A DNA stretch of 64,000 nucleotides from Phyllobacterium sp. OV277 (lineage in GTDB: Bacteria > Pseudomonadota > Alphaproteobacteria > Rhizobiales > Rhizobiaceae), in contig NZ_FNIY01000004.1 in NCBI RefSeq assembly GCF_900104355.1, positions 186,001 through 250,000 on the forward strand, in the 5' to 3' direction. Shown here piece by piece: positions 44,361-53,517 of the stretch. Each line of letters opens with the position of its first letter. Position 1 is the stretch's first letter. The notes beneath the pieces were generated by a model, which worked only from the letters and a program-made list of their open reading frames with translations, searched no databases and was not told where the DNA came from. The position numbers and the translations under genes were made by a program.

Positions 44361-45201
44361 TTTCGTCCATCAACGGAACATGGTATTCAAGTAATATCCG
44401 ATTGATCTCCGGCTGGTTCTCCTTGATGACCTTGTTTAACGTGCGCTTCCATTCCTGATCGGAAGGGCGCACACCCATCGTGATCCGGTACGCCATATGC
44501 CCGGACTTTTCCTTTGCCAGCGAGACCACCGCCAGATCAGGATTGATCTCGTTCGCATAATAACCAGCCATCGGCCCCCAAAGGATCGCCACATCTATCG
44601 TACCCTTCATGAGATCCTTGATCATGACATCCGCCATGGATGGCGCGAGCCTTGTATCCACCATCAGGGGATAGGGAAGCACATTGCGCATATAACCAAC
44701 CTTGGCGAGATTGGCCGCTGGGGGTGTTCCGGCAACAACACCGATCTTCTTGCCCGCCAGCTTTGTGTCTTCAATCGACATTACATCATCAAGTCCAGCA
44801 CCCTTCTTGAAGAGCATGACATAGGTCGAGCGATAGTAAGCGTTGGTATTCTGTACAAGTTCATCGCCCTGTGCATAGCCCATGATGATATCGCAATGAT
44901 TGGATCGCAGTGTATTGCGAACAAAGCCGGTCGCCGTGGGGTACCATGTATAGGCCACCGACTTCCGTCCGGTTTTGGCAGCGACCAGTTCCGCTAATTT
45001 GTTTTCAAATCCTTTGCCGCTTTGATCGGAAAACGGCATATTTGAAGGATCGGCACACACACGCAGTACGTCCGAATCAACAAGTTCACCAGCGGCTCCT
45101 AACCCCGCCCCCTGTGCCAGAGCACCCGAGGGTATGGCGATGCCCGCTACTATCAGCAACGCGACAAACCACTGCCGGAGAGGCCTTGTATGCTGCGTCA
45201 T
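44338..45201 (-). CDS. xoxJ: XoxJ, periplasmic binding protein for XoxF methanol dehydrogenase
   Basis: 287 residues from ATG 45201; the ORF extends upstream into xoxG. Signal peptide (residues 1-30, cleavage after ALA), then a family 3-type binding fold: LRVCADPSNMPFSDQSGKGFENKLAELVA, SNHCDIIMGYAQGDE and IDVAILWGPMAGYYA. In xox operons XoxJ aids assembly or activity of XoxF. It begins 1 base after the xoxG stop. Confidence 0.9.
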   Translation of the reverse strand: MTQHTRPLRQWFVALLIVAGIAIPSGALAQGAGLGAAGELVDSDVLRVCADPSNMPFSDQSGKGFENKLAELVAAKTGRKSVAYTWYPTATGFVRNTLRSNHCDIIMGYAQGDELVQNTNAYYRSTYVMLFKKGAGLDDVMSIEDTKLAGKKIGVVAGTPPAANLAKVGYMRNVLPYPLMVDTRLAPSMADVMIKDLMKGTIDVAILWGPMAGYYANEINPDLAVVSLAKEKSGHMAYRITMGVRPSDQEWKRTLNKVIKENQPEINRILLEYHVPLMDENDKPIMQ

Positions 45202-45202
45202 C

Positions 45203-45727
45203 TCACCCACCCATACATGAATCTTCCGCCTGCTTGGCGGCGGCGGGCTTGTCTTCATGCTTTGCGGGCCGTCCTCGCGGAAGGTCGCCCACAGCACGCG
45301 AGCGTAGATAGACGTAAAGATCATCCATGTAGCAGTAGACATTCTTGTTATCGCCGAAAGCAGGCATCACTTTGTCATTGCCATTGCTCAGGTTTTTACG
45401 ACCGCCCGCAACTATTCCCATAAAATCGGCATAGGACATCGTCTTGAGTGAATTGGCGAGAACCGGCGCAAAAGATGACCCAGCCCCATCCGCTCCATGG
45501 CAGACATTACATTCTGAATTGAAGCGGCGATAACCACTGTAGGTATACCAATCGACAGTTCCATCCGGTTGTATCTTGAATGTGGGATTCCCGTCTTTGT
45601 CGGCATATTTACCATTGTCTTCAGAAGCAACCGCGGCAGCTGCCTTGTCGTCGGCGTAGCTGCTACCTTGTCCCATCAGGAGAGCAAGAGCAGCTGTAAC
45701 AGTCAGAAGTGTTGTTCGAATCTGCAT
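45203..45727 (-). CDS. xoxG: XoxG, c-type cytochrome electron acceptor of XoxF
   Basis: 174 residues from ATG 45727, preceded by GAGG. Signal peptide residues 1-25 (ends SYA). One haem site: Cys73, Cys76, His77 (CNVCH). It takes electrons from PQQ in XoxF to the terminal oxidase. It lies between xoxF and xoxJ, with a 147-base hairpin-bearing gap after xoxF. Confidence 0.93.
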   Translation of the reverse strand: MQIRTTLLTVTAALALLMGQGSSYADDKAAAAVASEDNGKYADKDGNPTFKIQPDGTVDWYTYSGYRRFNSECNVCHGADGAGSSFAPVLANSLKTMSYADFMGIVAGGRKNLSNGNDKVMPAFGDNKNVYCYMDDLYVYLRSRAVGDLPRGRPAKHEDKPAAAKQAEDSCMGG

Positions 45728-45812
45728 CCGGTAACCTCGCATTCACTCCATCAGAGCAACACCTCGCAGTGTCGGCTCAACGGCTATGATTGATCATTAA
45801 TTGTCGGTCAGG

Positions 45813-45863
45813 TGACACGAGGGGCCCGGCCTCGTTAAAACCGGGCACCCTGTTTTGGTGTCA
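45813..45863 (-). terminator. Nested inverted repeats between xoxF and xoxG
   Basis: An inner stem GCCCGG/CCGGGC (45824-45829 and 45841-45846) sits inside an outer stem TGACAC/GTGTCA (45813-45818 and 45858-45863), 12 bases after the xoxF stop. It probably stabilises or partly terminates xoxF mRNA so that XoxF exceeds XoxG. Confidence 0.5.
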
Positions 45864-45874
45864 ATTCGCCCCTA

Positions 45875-47701
45875 TTATTCGGGGACCGCAAAGACGGTCA
45901 GCTGACCGCCCAAAGCCGTATAGTCGGAGAGACCAGCATAACCGCCGACCGCACCCAGACCATCCGTGCCTTTTGTCAGGCCGGCCGCAAGACCGATACC
46001 AGCCCAGCCACCAACACCGGACAGAACGGCAACATATTGTTTGCCCTTATGTTCATAGGTAGTGACGTTGCCGATAATGCCGGAAGGAGTCTTGAATTTG
46101 TAGAGTTCCTTGCCGGTCTTATCGACTGCCTTCAGATAGCCTTCAAGTGTACCGTAGAAGACCACATCGCCATCGGTTGCAAGAGCGCCTGACCAGACCG
46201 AAAATTGCTCGGGCTTGGACCAAACGATTTCACCCTTTGCCGCATCCCAGGCAATGAAGTTACCCATGCCGCCATGGCTGTTTGGAGCAGGATACATTGA
46301 AAGCGTTGCACCGATATAAGGTTGACCGGCGGTATAGCTGACCTTGTAAGGCTCGTAATCCATGCAGACGTGGTTGGTCGGAACATAGAAGAGTTTCGTC
46401 TTCGGGGAATAAGCAGCGGGCTGCTGATCCTTTGTACCGAGAGCAGCAGGGCAAATACCTGTTGTGTTGACGTCTTCACCCTGTTTTGCCGTTGAGTACT
46501 TATCAACAACGATAGGACGGCCATAGTCCTTGCTGTTCTTGTCCATAACGACTTCAGTAGCCCAATTAACAGCCGGATCGTACTTCTTGGCAACCAGAAG
46601 TTCACCGGTCGCCCGGTCCAGCGTATAGGCAAAGCCATTGCGGTCGAAATGCACGAGAACATTACGATCCTTGCCGTCGATCTTGATACCGTCTGCCAGA
46701 ATCATCTCATTGACGCCGTCATAATCCCACTCATCATGTGGGGTCATCTGGTAGAGCCATTTCGCCATGCCCGTATCGGCATCGCGAGCCATAATGGTCA
46801 TGGACCATTTGTTATCACCCGGACGCTGGCTTGGATTCCATGTGGATGGGTTACCCGTGCCATAATAGATGAGGTTCAATTTGGGATCATAAGAGTACCA
46901 ACCCCAAGTTGTTCCACCACCGATCTTCCACTGATCGCCTTCCCAGGTTTTTGTGCTGGAATCTGCGCCCACCGGTTTACCGAGCTGTGTTGTCTTTTCC
47001 GGATCGATCAACGTGTCTTTATCAGAACCAATTGACCACGCACGCCAGGCTTGCTTGCCATCCTTGATATTATAGGCAGTCAAAGCACCGCGAACACCAA
47101 ATTCACCACCGGAAATACCGACGATGACCTTATCTTTCACCACCATTGGAGCCGATGTACCGGATTCACCTTTGCTGCCGTCGGCTGCTTCGCCGTTTTT
47201 CACGGACCATTCAGGTTTTCCGGTTTTTGCATCGAGAGCCACAAGTGTTGTGTCTGCCTGATAAAGGAAGATCTTGCCGTCACCATAGGCTACGCCGCGA
47301 TTAACGGTATCGCAGCACATGATGGGAATAACATTTGGATCCTGTTTGGGTTCATACTTCCATAGGATCTTGCCGTCATTGTTCAGGTCAAGCGCATAGA
47401 CGGTATTGGGATAGGGGGCATGGACATACATGACATCCCCAATGATGAGCGGACCACCTTCGTGGCCGCGCAGCACGCCTGTCGAAAACGTCCAGGCGAC
47501 CTGAAGGTTCTTGACGTTATCCTTGTTGATTTTATTGAGTTTTGAATATCGGGTATTTGCATAATCGCCGGTCTGGATTGCCCAGTCCTTGGAATTGGAA
47601 ATCAAAGCTTGCAAGTCATCATTGGCTAATGCTCCTCCAGCCAATGAAAGCGATAGAGAAAAAGTAGCCAATAATCGTAATAAATTCTTGTGTACACGCA
47701 T
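45875..47701 (-). CDS. xoxF: XoxF, lanthanide-dependent PQQ methanol dehydrogenase
   Basis: A 608-residue periplasmic quinoprotein. Signal peptide 1-26 (ends ALA). Eight tryptophan-docking blades are visible ([27 protein letters not shown]). The Cys129-Cys130 disulfide (IMCCD), metal ligands Glu200 (SGGE) and Asn284 (GTGNPS), catalytic Asp326 and the extra lanthanide Asp328 (HDEWDYDG) identify XoxF rather than MxaF. GGGAGGACT precedes the ATG. It oxidises methanol and passes electrons to XoxG. No mxaI partner is near. Confidence 0.97.
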   Translation of the reverse strand: MRVHKNLLRLLATFSLSLSLAGGALANDDLQALISNSKDWAIQTGDYANTRYSKLNKINKDNVKNLQVAWTFSTGVLRGHEGGPLIIGDVMYVHAPYPNTVYALDLNNDGKILWKYEPKQDPNVIPIMCCDTVNRGVAYGDGKIFLYQADTTLVALDAKTGKPEWSVKNGEAADGSKGESGTSAPMVVKDKVIVGISGGEFGVRGALTAYNIKDGKQAWRAWSIGSDKDTLIDPEKTTQLGKPVGADSSTKTWEGDQWKIGGGTTWGWYSYDPKLNLIYYGTGNPSTWNPSQRPGDNKWSMTIMARDADTGMAKWLYQMTPHDEWDYDGVNEMILADGIKIDGKDRNVLVHFDRNGFAYTLDRATGELLVAKKYDPAVNWATEVVMDKNSKDYGRPIVVDKYSTAKQGEDVNTTGICPAALGTKDQQPAAYSPKTKLFYVPTNHVCMDYEPYKVSYTAGQPYIGATLSMYPAPNSHGGMGNFIAWDAAKGEIVWSKPEQFSVWSGALATDGDVVFYGTLEGYLKAVDKTGKELYKFKTPSGIIGNVTTYEHKGKQYVAVLSGVGGWAGIGLAAGLTKGTDGLGAVGGYAGLSDYTALGGQLTVFAVPE

Positions 47702-48146
47702 TTTGAGTCCTCCCTAAGTTCACATTTATGAACCATCGGACGGAGCCGTTAATTCTAGCGGTCCGCGCCATTAGCTCACGCAAATGGGGAAGTATTTCCG
47801 GCAGCGTGTCACGACCTAAGCCAGGCGCGCAGAGGGCACCGTTACTGCCCACCCCGCTTGGCCTACGAAGACTGTCACCACTCCCTTGACGGTAACGTCC
47901 TTGAAGCCGGAAACAAGATGACGATAGGAGAAAGAATTGCATTAGGCAAGCATGTTTATAAATTTATATTTTCTGCACTGCAATATATGCATTTTGCGGT
48001 GCAACACATTTCGTATTTTTGGATTTTATTCTGAATGCTACATGAACAACATAATTTGATACTTTAATACTGGACAATTCTTACTAATCAATATTATTAT
48101 TTGCTATCTATTTGAAAAATTTACGTTTCACCAGCGTGAAGGCAAA
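47702..48146. promoter_or_regulatory. Divergent control region upstream of xoxF
   Basis: 445 bases without a convincing gene lie between xoxF and a forward small gene. The half next to 48146 is strongly AT-rich (about 47940-48130). The half near xoxF is GC-richer. It should hold the xoxF promoter and its activator sites. I see no perfect long palindrome or named box. Confidence 0.55.
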
Positions 48147-48503
48147 ATGACAATGTCAGCATCAAAAACCCTGCAATCATGCCTGTTAGCAATCGCAGCA
48201 ATTGCATATTCTTTGCCGGCAAAATCAGCGACGGATTATCCCACGTCAACCCTTGCCGAATACGTTTACGGCTGCATGAAAGCCAATGGAGAAAACCGGG
48301 ATTGGCTCCAACGATGCTCCTGCTCGATCGACGTTATCGCCTCCGTCATTTCCTATGATCACTATGTTGCCGCCGAGACCTACAAATCGATGGGACTGGT
48401 TCCCGGCGAGAATGGTGCGCTCTTTCGCGAAAGCGCTCCGGCCAAAGCCTCCATCACAGAACTGAAAAGGGCTCAGGCGGAAGCCGACATTCGCTGTTTC
48501 TAA
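48147..48503 (+). CDS. Small secreted cysteine-containing protein near xoxF, unknown function
   Basis: A 118-residue protein with a signal peptide (residues 1-27, ends KSA). The mature 90 residues carry four Cys: YGCMKANG, RCSCSID and the terminal DIRCF. Two disulfides are likely. AAGG precedes the start; ATG 48147 or ATG 48153 could be used. It is divergent from xoxF and its end overlaps the convergent SoxYZ-like gene by 4 bases. A periplasmic helper of methanol oxidation is a guess from context. Confidence 0.7.
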   Translation: MTMSASKTLQSCLLAIAAIAYSLPAKSATDYPTSTLAEYVYGCMKANGENRDWLQRCSCSIDVIASVISYDHYVAAETYKSMGLVPGENGALFRESAPAKASITELKRAQAEADIRCF

Positions 48504-49372
48504 ATCCTTGGCTTGGACTCCTGCAAACCCGATGATTCGAGCGGCCATTCGTCCCGAAATTTCTTGCCCTCAGTATCGGCTGCTTCAACTTTGATATCCT
48601 CCCCCGGCTTCGCATCAAACTCGAAACGAAAATTCGGATCTTCCGAAATTGAAATCCCTCCTTCCATAGACATGATCAACCGGTCGCCCTGCGACACGGT
48701 CAGCCCCTGAATGAAGTGTGCAGGTATGTAATATCGCGTCACCTGGTCCATCTGTAGTCCTGAATTGTTGGGATGACGGATCATCAGCTGCATTTCGGTT
48801 GCACGGGTCATCGATGCCAGACCCGTTGTCTTTGCAGGAAACACACGCAGTTTCATCTTACCGAGATTGGCAAGCGCCTCATCAGTGTTTTTCATGGCAG
48901 GAGCGGAGCATCCGCCGGACGCCTTCACATAGGTTTCGGTCATGTGAAGTTTGCCATCCTCCGTCTCCGCGATGGCTCGCACATAGGAATAAGCATTGAC
49001 CCGCAGCCGTGTAGCCAGATGGGTCACGCCAGCATCAGGACCGAATTTGAATACAGCGGCAACTGGCGATGGGTTTTCGTCGACGATCAGGGTCACGGCT
49101 TTTATACGACCGGAAGTGGCGTCGGTTTTAAAATGCAGGTCGACTGGTACTATTGCCGCATCTTCGGCGCGCTTGGGCGCGTCGATTGTCACAATACCAT
49201 TCGCAGCCTCAATAGACTTCTGTTCGAAGACGTCGCCCTTCAAGCTGTTCCAGGTGGTGCTTTCGGGAGGGCCCGCATTTTGCGCCCAAACAGGAAAAGG
49301 CAATGCCGAACCAAAAAACGCAAAAAGGACAATGGCAACCAGCGGGTTACGCAGCTCAATTGTTGCAAACAT
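48500..49372 (-). CDS. Quinoprotein dehydrogenase-associated SoxYZ-like carrier protein
   Basis: A 290-residue secreted protein (signal peptide to about residue 31, ends VWAQ). It fuses a SoxY-like N-terminal domain (residues 40-160), ending in ASGGCSAPAM where SoxY has its carrier Cys, with a SoxZ-like C-terminal domain (residues 180-285). Such fused carriers accompany PQQ dehydrogenases together with a metallohydrolase, here the next gene upstream. The cargo is unknown. Confidence 0.83.
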   Translation of the reverse strand: MFATIELRNPLVAIVLFAFFGSALPFPVWAQNAGPPESTTWNSLKGDVFEQKSIEAANGIVTIDAPKRAEDAAIVPVDLHFKTDATSGRIKAVTLIVDENPSPVAAVFKFGPDAGVTHLATRLRVNAYSYVRAIAETEDGKLHMTETYVKASGGCSAPAMKNTDEALANLGKMKLRVFPAKTTGLASMTRATEMQLMIRHPNNSGLQMDQVTRYYIPAHFIQGLTVSQGDRLIMSMEGGISISEDPNFRFEFDAKPGEDIKVEAADTEGKKFRDEWPLESSGLQESKPRI

Positions 49373-49469
49373 CGTGTTCTGCCTCCACCAAGGATAACTT
49401 TGGCGGTGCCCGGCTGGTACAGACTATACCATCTTCCTGAACGATCTGGCAAATGCCAACATTACCGGA

Positions 49470-50429
49470 TCATTCCCATTCAAGTTCAGCGAAAGCAGCA
49501 GTAGCATTGCGCTGATTGTACTCATCAAACAGTTTCCAGTTTGGACGTTCACTTTCTCCCGCCGATTTGACCGCATCTGACATCGGCACACCATCAGCAA
49601 TGGCTTTGCGTATATCGCGTGCCAGCACATCAAAATATTGACTTTCCGCTTCCAGCGCCTGCGGCCATGGCGACGATACTGGCCCATGCCCTGGCACTGC
49701 AACTTCTGCCTTGATCCCGCTCAGGGTCGCCAGTAGCGCAATCCATCCAAGCAAAGATCCATCCATCGTTGGCAGATGGCCAATAAAACACAGATCTCCT
49801 GTAAAGAACGTCTTGGTGTGCTGGTCAAACACCGAAAGATCATTATCCGTATGCGCTGGTTTCCAAGCCTTCAAACTGAGTTTGCGATTGCCAAGATCAA
49901 GCTCTTCCTCGCCAGTTATGATCTTGGCGGGAGGAACTATTCTGATATCTGCCATGAGATCACTGCCCATGGCATCGTGATAACTCTGCAAGTAATAGCT
50001 GCCGCGACTTTCCAAAGCCCGCGGCAGATTATGATGACCGACGATGATTGCTCCGGTACTTTCAAATGCAGCATTACCGAACAGGTGATCAGGATGCATA
50101 TGGGTGTTGATTAAATACCGGATAGGCCTGTCCGTTTGGGTTCGAATAGCAGCAATTAATGCCTTGCCCTCGACCACACTGCCGCCGCTATCGATGACAG
50201 CCACAGCCTCATCACCAATGATAAACCCAACATTGCAAATCTCACCATCATTCTGATCAGTCATCATGGCAGGCGTACCGGCAAAGGCGAATACACCGTC
50301 AGCAATCTGCTTGACCGGCAATGGACCACTATGTCCTGGTTGTGCCATCGCCAATCGGGCATGGGACACACCGCAACAGGCAAAGAGCACTCCCGTTTTA
50401 AGGACGTCGCGCCGGGTCGCGTAGCTCAT
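49470..50429 (-). CDS. Quinoprotein-system zinc metallohydrolase (SoxH-like)
   Basis: A 319-residue metallo-beta-lactamase fold protein with a Tat-like leader (TRRDVLKTGVLFACCG). The metal motif is NTHMHPDHLFGN; WKPAHTDND and FFTGDLCFIGH complete the set. Family members occur with SoxYZ-like carriers in PQQ dehydrogenase loci. It starts inside the stop of the ABC ATPase gene (4-base overlap), tying the transporter and relay together. Confidence 0.83.
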   Translation of the reverse strand: MSYATRRDVLKTGVLFACCGVSHARLAMAQPGHSGPLPVKQIADGVFAFAGTPAMMTDQNDGEICNVGFIIGDEAVAVIDSGGSVVEGKALIAAIRTQTDRPIRYLINTHMHPDHLFGNAAFESTGAIIVGHHNLPRALESRGSYYLQSYHDAMGSDLMADIRIVPPAKIITGEEELDLGNRKLSLKAWKPAHTDNDLSVFDQHTKTFFTGDLCFIGHLPTMDGSLLGWIALLATLSGIKAEVAVPGHGPVSSPWPQALEAESQYFDVLARDIRKAIADGVPMSDAVKSAGESERPNWKLFDEYNQRNATAAFAELEWE

Positions 50430-51208
50430 GACCCGAAACCTCTGCCAGCGAATTTCTCATTGAACGAGCGTAGTAGATCTGCTCTGACCTGCGCATTGCG
50501 GCTGTGCCGTGGCACTCTTATATCGAAGGTTCCAACGACGTGCGCCGGTCTATCGGAAAACACAATAATGCGGTCCGACAGCATGAGTGCCTCTTGTAGA
50601 TTGTGTGTCACCATAAGTGCCGTGGTCGGTTGTTCTGACCAGACAGCCAAGAGCAGATTGCGAAGCTGCTGGGCTGTTGCCTCGTCCAGCGAAACAAAGG
50701 GCTCGTCGAGGAGCAATATATCCGGCTCAATTGCCAGTGCCCGTGCAATGGCCACCCGCCGCGCAAGACCCAGAGAAAGTTCGCCGGGATAAAACATCTG
50801 CATCTTAGACAGTCCCAACACTCTGAACAGATTATCGAGACGAGTGTTCTTCAAGTGCTTTGGCAGAGCCAGCCTCACATTTTGCTCTACTGACCGCCAA
50901 GGCAGTAATGTAGGCTCTTGAAATACCGCACCAATGCGAGGCTCTGACGATCCGGGCAGTTGAACCACCCCCTGATAATCACCTTCAAGCCCAAGCAAGA
51001 TGCGTAACGTTGTCGTCTTACCGCATCCGGAGGGTCCAAGAATGCAGGCAAATTCATTCTGTTCCACCTCGAAATGCAGATCGCGCAGCACATCAATCGC
51101 TTCACCGTTTGATGTGCGAAATGACTTTCCCTGAATATCGACCTTAAGCCGTTCGGCGGCGCCAACGTGTTGATGTGTGTTCAAGGGGTTGTACCACCAC
51201 AAGTTCAA
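50426..51208 (-). CDS. ABC transporter ATP-binding protein (SsuB/TauB-type)
   Basis: Up to 260 residues. Walker A is LGPSGCGKTTTLRIL, the Q-loop VFQEPTLLPWRS, the signature LSLGLARRVAIARAL (with LSLGL in place of LSGGQ) and Walker B ILLLDEPF. The start is uncertain: TTG 51208 overlaps the permease by 65 bases; TTG 51184 by 41. It works with the next two genes as a nitrate/sulfonate/taurine-type importer. Confidence 0.85.
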   Translation of the reverse strand: MNLWWYNPLNTHQHVGAAERLKVDIQGKSFRTSNGEAIDVLRDLHFEVEQNEFACILGPSGCGKTTTLRILLGLEGDYQGVVQLPGSSEPRIGAVFQEPTLLPWRSVEQNVRLALPKHLKNTRLDNLFRVLGLSKMQMFYPGELSLGLARRVAIARALAIEPDILLLDEPFVSLDEATAQQLRNLLLAVWSEQPTTALMVTHNLQEALMLSDRIIVFSDRPAHVVGTFDIRVPRHSRNAQVRADLLRSFNEKFAGRGFGS

Positions 51209-51959
51209 TGAAAAGCATCACCGCAACAAATGCCAGCGTATAGGCCAGAATCGCCGCGACATCGAAGAGTTGAAAAAACAGATTGATCTGGAAGCCGATA
51301 CCGTTCGACCGGCCTAAAAGCTCAACAACCAGCACGATCTTCCAGATCAGGGAGACACCGGAACGCGAGGCTGCAGCGATATAGGGTTGCAATTGGGGTA
51401 ACAGGATATGACGTATGCGATCCAGTGACCGGAAGCGGTAGACCTGCGCCATCTCGGTATAACGCGGGTCAAGCGCGCGCGTTCCCTCGCGCATCGTCAC
51501 AACCACATTGGGGATCTTGTTCAAAGCAACAGCGCCGATTGCAGCCGCCTCGTTCAGGCCAAACCAGATATAGGCCAGGACGATCACGACGAGCGCCGGA
51601 ATATTCAGAAAAAGGATAAGCCAAGGATTGAAGAACTGGTCGGCACGCCGGTAGCTGCCCAGGAGAACACCAATCACCGATCCGATTATCATGGCAAGGA
51701 AGAACGAGGCCGCGACACGCCACAGCGTGATCGCCAAATGATACGGCAGATCGCCACTCAAGGTCTCACTCATGAACCTTTGCAGAACGAGTAATGGCGC
51801 GGGAAAAGAGCGGCTTGGCCATAGCGTAGCGCCAATATGCCAGACGACTATAAGAGCGGCAAAAGACAACAACACCATGATAGGTGATGTCCATTGCCAC
51901 GAGCGTGGCGGATGAACTGTTTTTGATCCCTCACCCTGTCCGGTGGAAATCACTGTCAT
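51144..51959 (-). CDS. ABC transporter permease (SsuC/TauC-type)
   Basis: A 271-residue membrane protein with six hydrophobic segments and the EAA-type loop (ALDPRYTEMAQVYRFRSLDRIRHILLPQLQPYI). The sulfonate/nitrate importer family is clear; the substrate is not. The ATG is directly after the binding-protein stop (no gap). Confidence 0.86.
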   Translation of the reverse strand: MTVISTGQGEGSKTVHPPRSWQWTSPIMVLLSFAALIVVWHIGATLWPSRSFPAPLLVLQRFMSETLSGDLPYHLAITLWRVAASFFLAMIIGSVIGVLLGSYRRADQFFNPWLILFLNIPALVVIVLAYIWFGLNEAAAIGAVALNKIPNVVVTMREGTRALDPRYTEMAQVYRFRSLDRIRHILLPQLQPYIAAASRSGVSLIWKIVLVVELLGRSNGIGFQINLFFQLFDVAAILAYTLAFVAVMLFIELVVVQPLEHTSTRWRRRTA

Positions 51960-52940
51960 CTATTGTGCCCTCCAGAAAGTGCCCTCGGCCAGCACTATGG
52001 CTGAACCAACAAGCCGAGGGCCGCCGAGTTCGGCAAGAACCGCATAGAGCTTTTCCGCATCGGCTTGCTCGTCATTGACAGGGCGAGCGGGAATGCCTTC
52101 GCGATAGCGATCGCGCAAAATCTCGAGTTCGTGCCCTTCTGCCTTTATCACTGGTGCAAGCCTCTGCCATTCCACATCCGAATTGCCAAGAAGCGCCTTC
52201 GCATCACGACTGGCGCTTATAAATCCAGCAATGGCTTTGGGGTGGGCATTTGCCCAGTTTCCATGAAATATGTAACCGAGAGCCGACACGGTACCCGTGG
52301 CCCCGAGGGACTTCGCGGCATCACTGGTACTGATCAGCCTGTGAAAGCCGTTTGCCTCCAATCTGGCACAAAAATTCCAGAAAGTTAAAATGGCATCGAG
52401 TTCGTTCTGTTGCGCCTTTTCTGTCAGCAATGGCGGGGCACCGTAGACAATCGTGTTCTGACCCGCCAAATCCAGAGACTGCCGTTTGGCAAGTCCCTGA
52501 ATGAGAAGCCAGCTCTTGTCGAGAGGTCCACCGGCAACGCCGATTTTCTTGTCCTTGAGATCAGCCAGACTTTTGATCGGGGACCCGTCCCGCACCATGA
52601 GAGAGCCTACCGAACTGGAATAGGGTGCGAAAGCCAAATCCTCGCCCGACGCGCGCTGACGCGAAACCCAAAGCCAATCCGATACGATGATGTCCACATC
52701 TCCCGCCATCATCGCGACATTGGTCGCGTCTTCGCTGGCGAAGAAATGAACATCAACATTCACGCCATATTTCTCATCAAGCTTATGGTGTTTGATCGTG
52801 TCGAGCTCCCAGTTCACTGTACCGAATTTCAGCACACCGACACGCACGGTTTCCGCAGCATGGCTTTCAACGGCAAAGACGCTGCCAACAATGAACATGA
52901 GCAGCAAGCACACGAGGAAAGAAGGGTGCCATTTAGCCAT
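51960..52940 (-). CDS. ABC transporter substrate-binding protein (SsuA/NrtA-type)
   Basis: About 326 residues from ATG 52940, 6 bases after GGAG. Signal peptide 1-24 (ends ESHA). The fold shows VRVGVLKFGTVNWELDTIKHHKLDE, GDVDIIVSDWLWVSRQR and LKDKKIGVAGGPLDKSWL. The ligand is unknown; placement beside xoxF, a SoxYZ-like carrier and a metallohydrolase suggests a role in the methanol oxidation system, which is inference. Confidence 0.84.
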   Translation of the reverse strand: MAKWHPSFLVCLLLMFIVGSVFAVESHAAETVRVGVLKFGTVNWELDTIKHHKLDEKYGVNVDVHFFASEDATNVAMMAGDVDIIVSDWLWVSRQRASGEDLAFAPYSSSVGSLMVRDGSPIKSLADLKDKKIGVAGGPLDKSWLLIQGLAKRQSLDLAGQNTIVYGAPPLLTEKAQQNELDAILTFWNFCARLEANGFHRLISTSDAAKSLGATGTVSALGYIFHGNWANAHPKAIAGFISASRDAKALLGNSDVEWQRLAPVIKAEGHELEILRDRYREGIPARPVNDEQADAEKLYAVLAELGGPRLVGSAIVLAEGTFWRAQ

Positions 52941-52952
52941 CAGCATCTCCGA

Positions 52953-53162
52953 TCACAGCGTCATCTCATTGGTGGGATATGCACACTTCCAACGGGAAAC
53001 GCGATATTTCGGATGCTCTTGCGTCCATTTGGCCATTTCGGCCGGTGCCAGAAACATGCAATTGAGAAGATTCCCTCTGTTCTCAAAATGCAGGCGCTCT
53101 TCCCGACAATTAGTCGGGTTCGACACAAGACAGACAGTTAAGATGAGCTCGATAATATCCAT
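52953..53162 (-). CDS. Small cysteine-containing protein, possibly conserved in xox loci
   Basis: A 69-residue protein, MDIIELILTVCLVSNPTNCR and then EERLHFENRGNLLNCMFLAP, ending RVSRWKCAYPTNEMTL. Four Cys are spread as in many family copies I recall from rhizobial genomes. No signal peptide. GGTGCCG is near the start. It ends 12 bases before the ABC binding-protein gene and is first of that operon. Function unknown. Confidence 0.65.
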   Translation of the reverse strand: MDIIELILTVCLVSNPTNCREERLHFENRGNLLNCMFLAPAEMAKWTQEHPKYRVSRWKCAYPTNEMTL

Positions 53163-53517
53163 TCGGCACCTCTCACCCCACTCCTATTCCCGCAATGCCC
53201 CCGATCATTCGAGGTGTATTGACGGGACCTGAAGCCGTTCGTCGGATTTCTCAAGGTGCCCAATGAGAAATATGTTTTCAAATTACGGTTCCTGCTCGTT
53301 GCCGTCAATCACGCGCCGGAAGGAAAACGCAATCGTGATGCTGCGGCGTTATTTCCGCAGCACAACGATTGACTTATGCAATGTCACAGGTAACGTTTTG
53401 AAATGCTATGATCGCGAATTCGTAAATAAAAAGATCAAGCTGAAATGGTGGCGCCAATGCATGGAAATTGGCACCAGTCTTCGTCTAGGGCACCCTTGGC
53501 GAAAATGAGGAAATGCC
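53163..53517. other. Intergenic region between divergent small gene and cytochrome c
   Basis: 355 bases. A forward ORF at 53263-53508 has no ribosome site, signal or family resemblance. The middle is AT-rich (53325-53450). Promoters for the reverse ABC operon and for the forward cytochrome gene should be here. GAGGAAATGCC is the ribosome site of the latter. Confidence 0.5.

Noticed and set aside
47702-48146. Possible small RNA or riboswitch upstream of xoxF
   Set aside because: No conserved aptamer-like pairing could be recognised by eye; only AT-rich promoter-like sequence.
52410-53141. Forward ORF of 243 codons opposite the ABC binding-protein gene
   Set aside because: The reverse strand has a signal peptide and a clear binding-protein fold, so this frame is a shadow.
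53263-53508. Forward ORF of 81 codons upstream of the cytochrome c gene
   Set aside because: No ribosome site, no signal or domain, odd composition, and it fills a promoter region.
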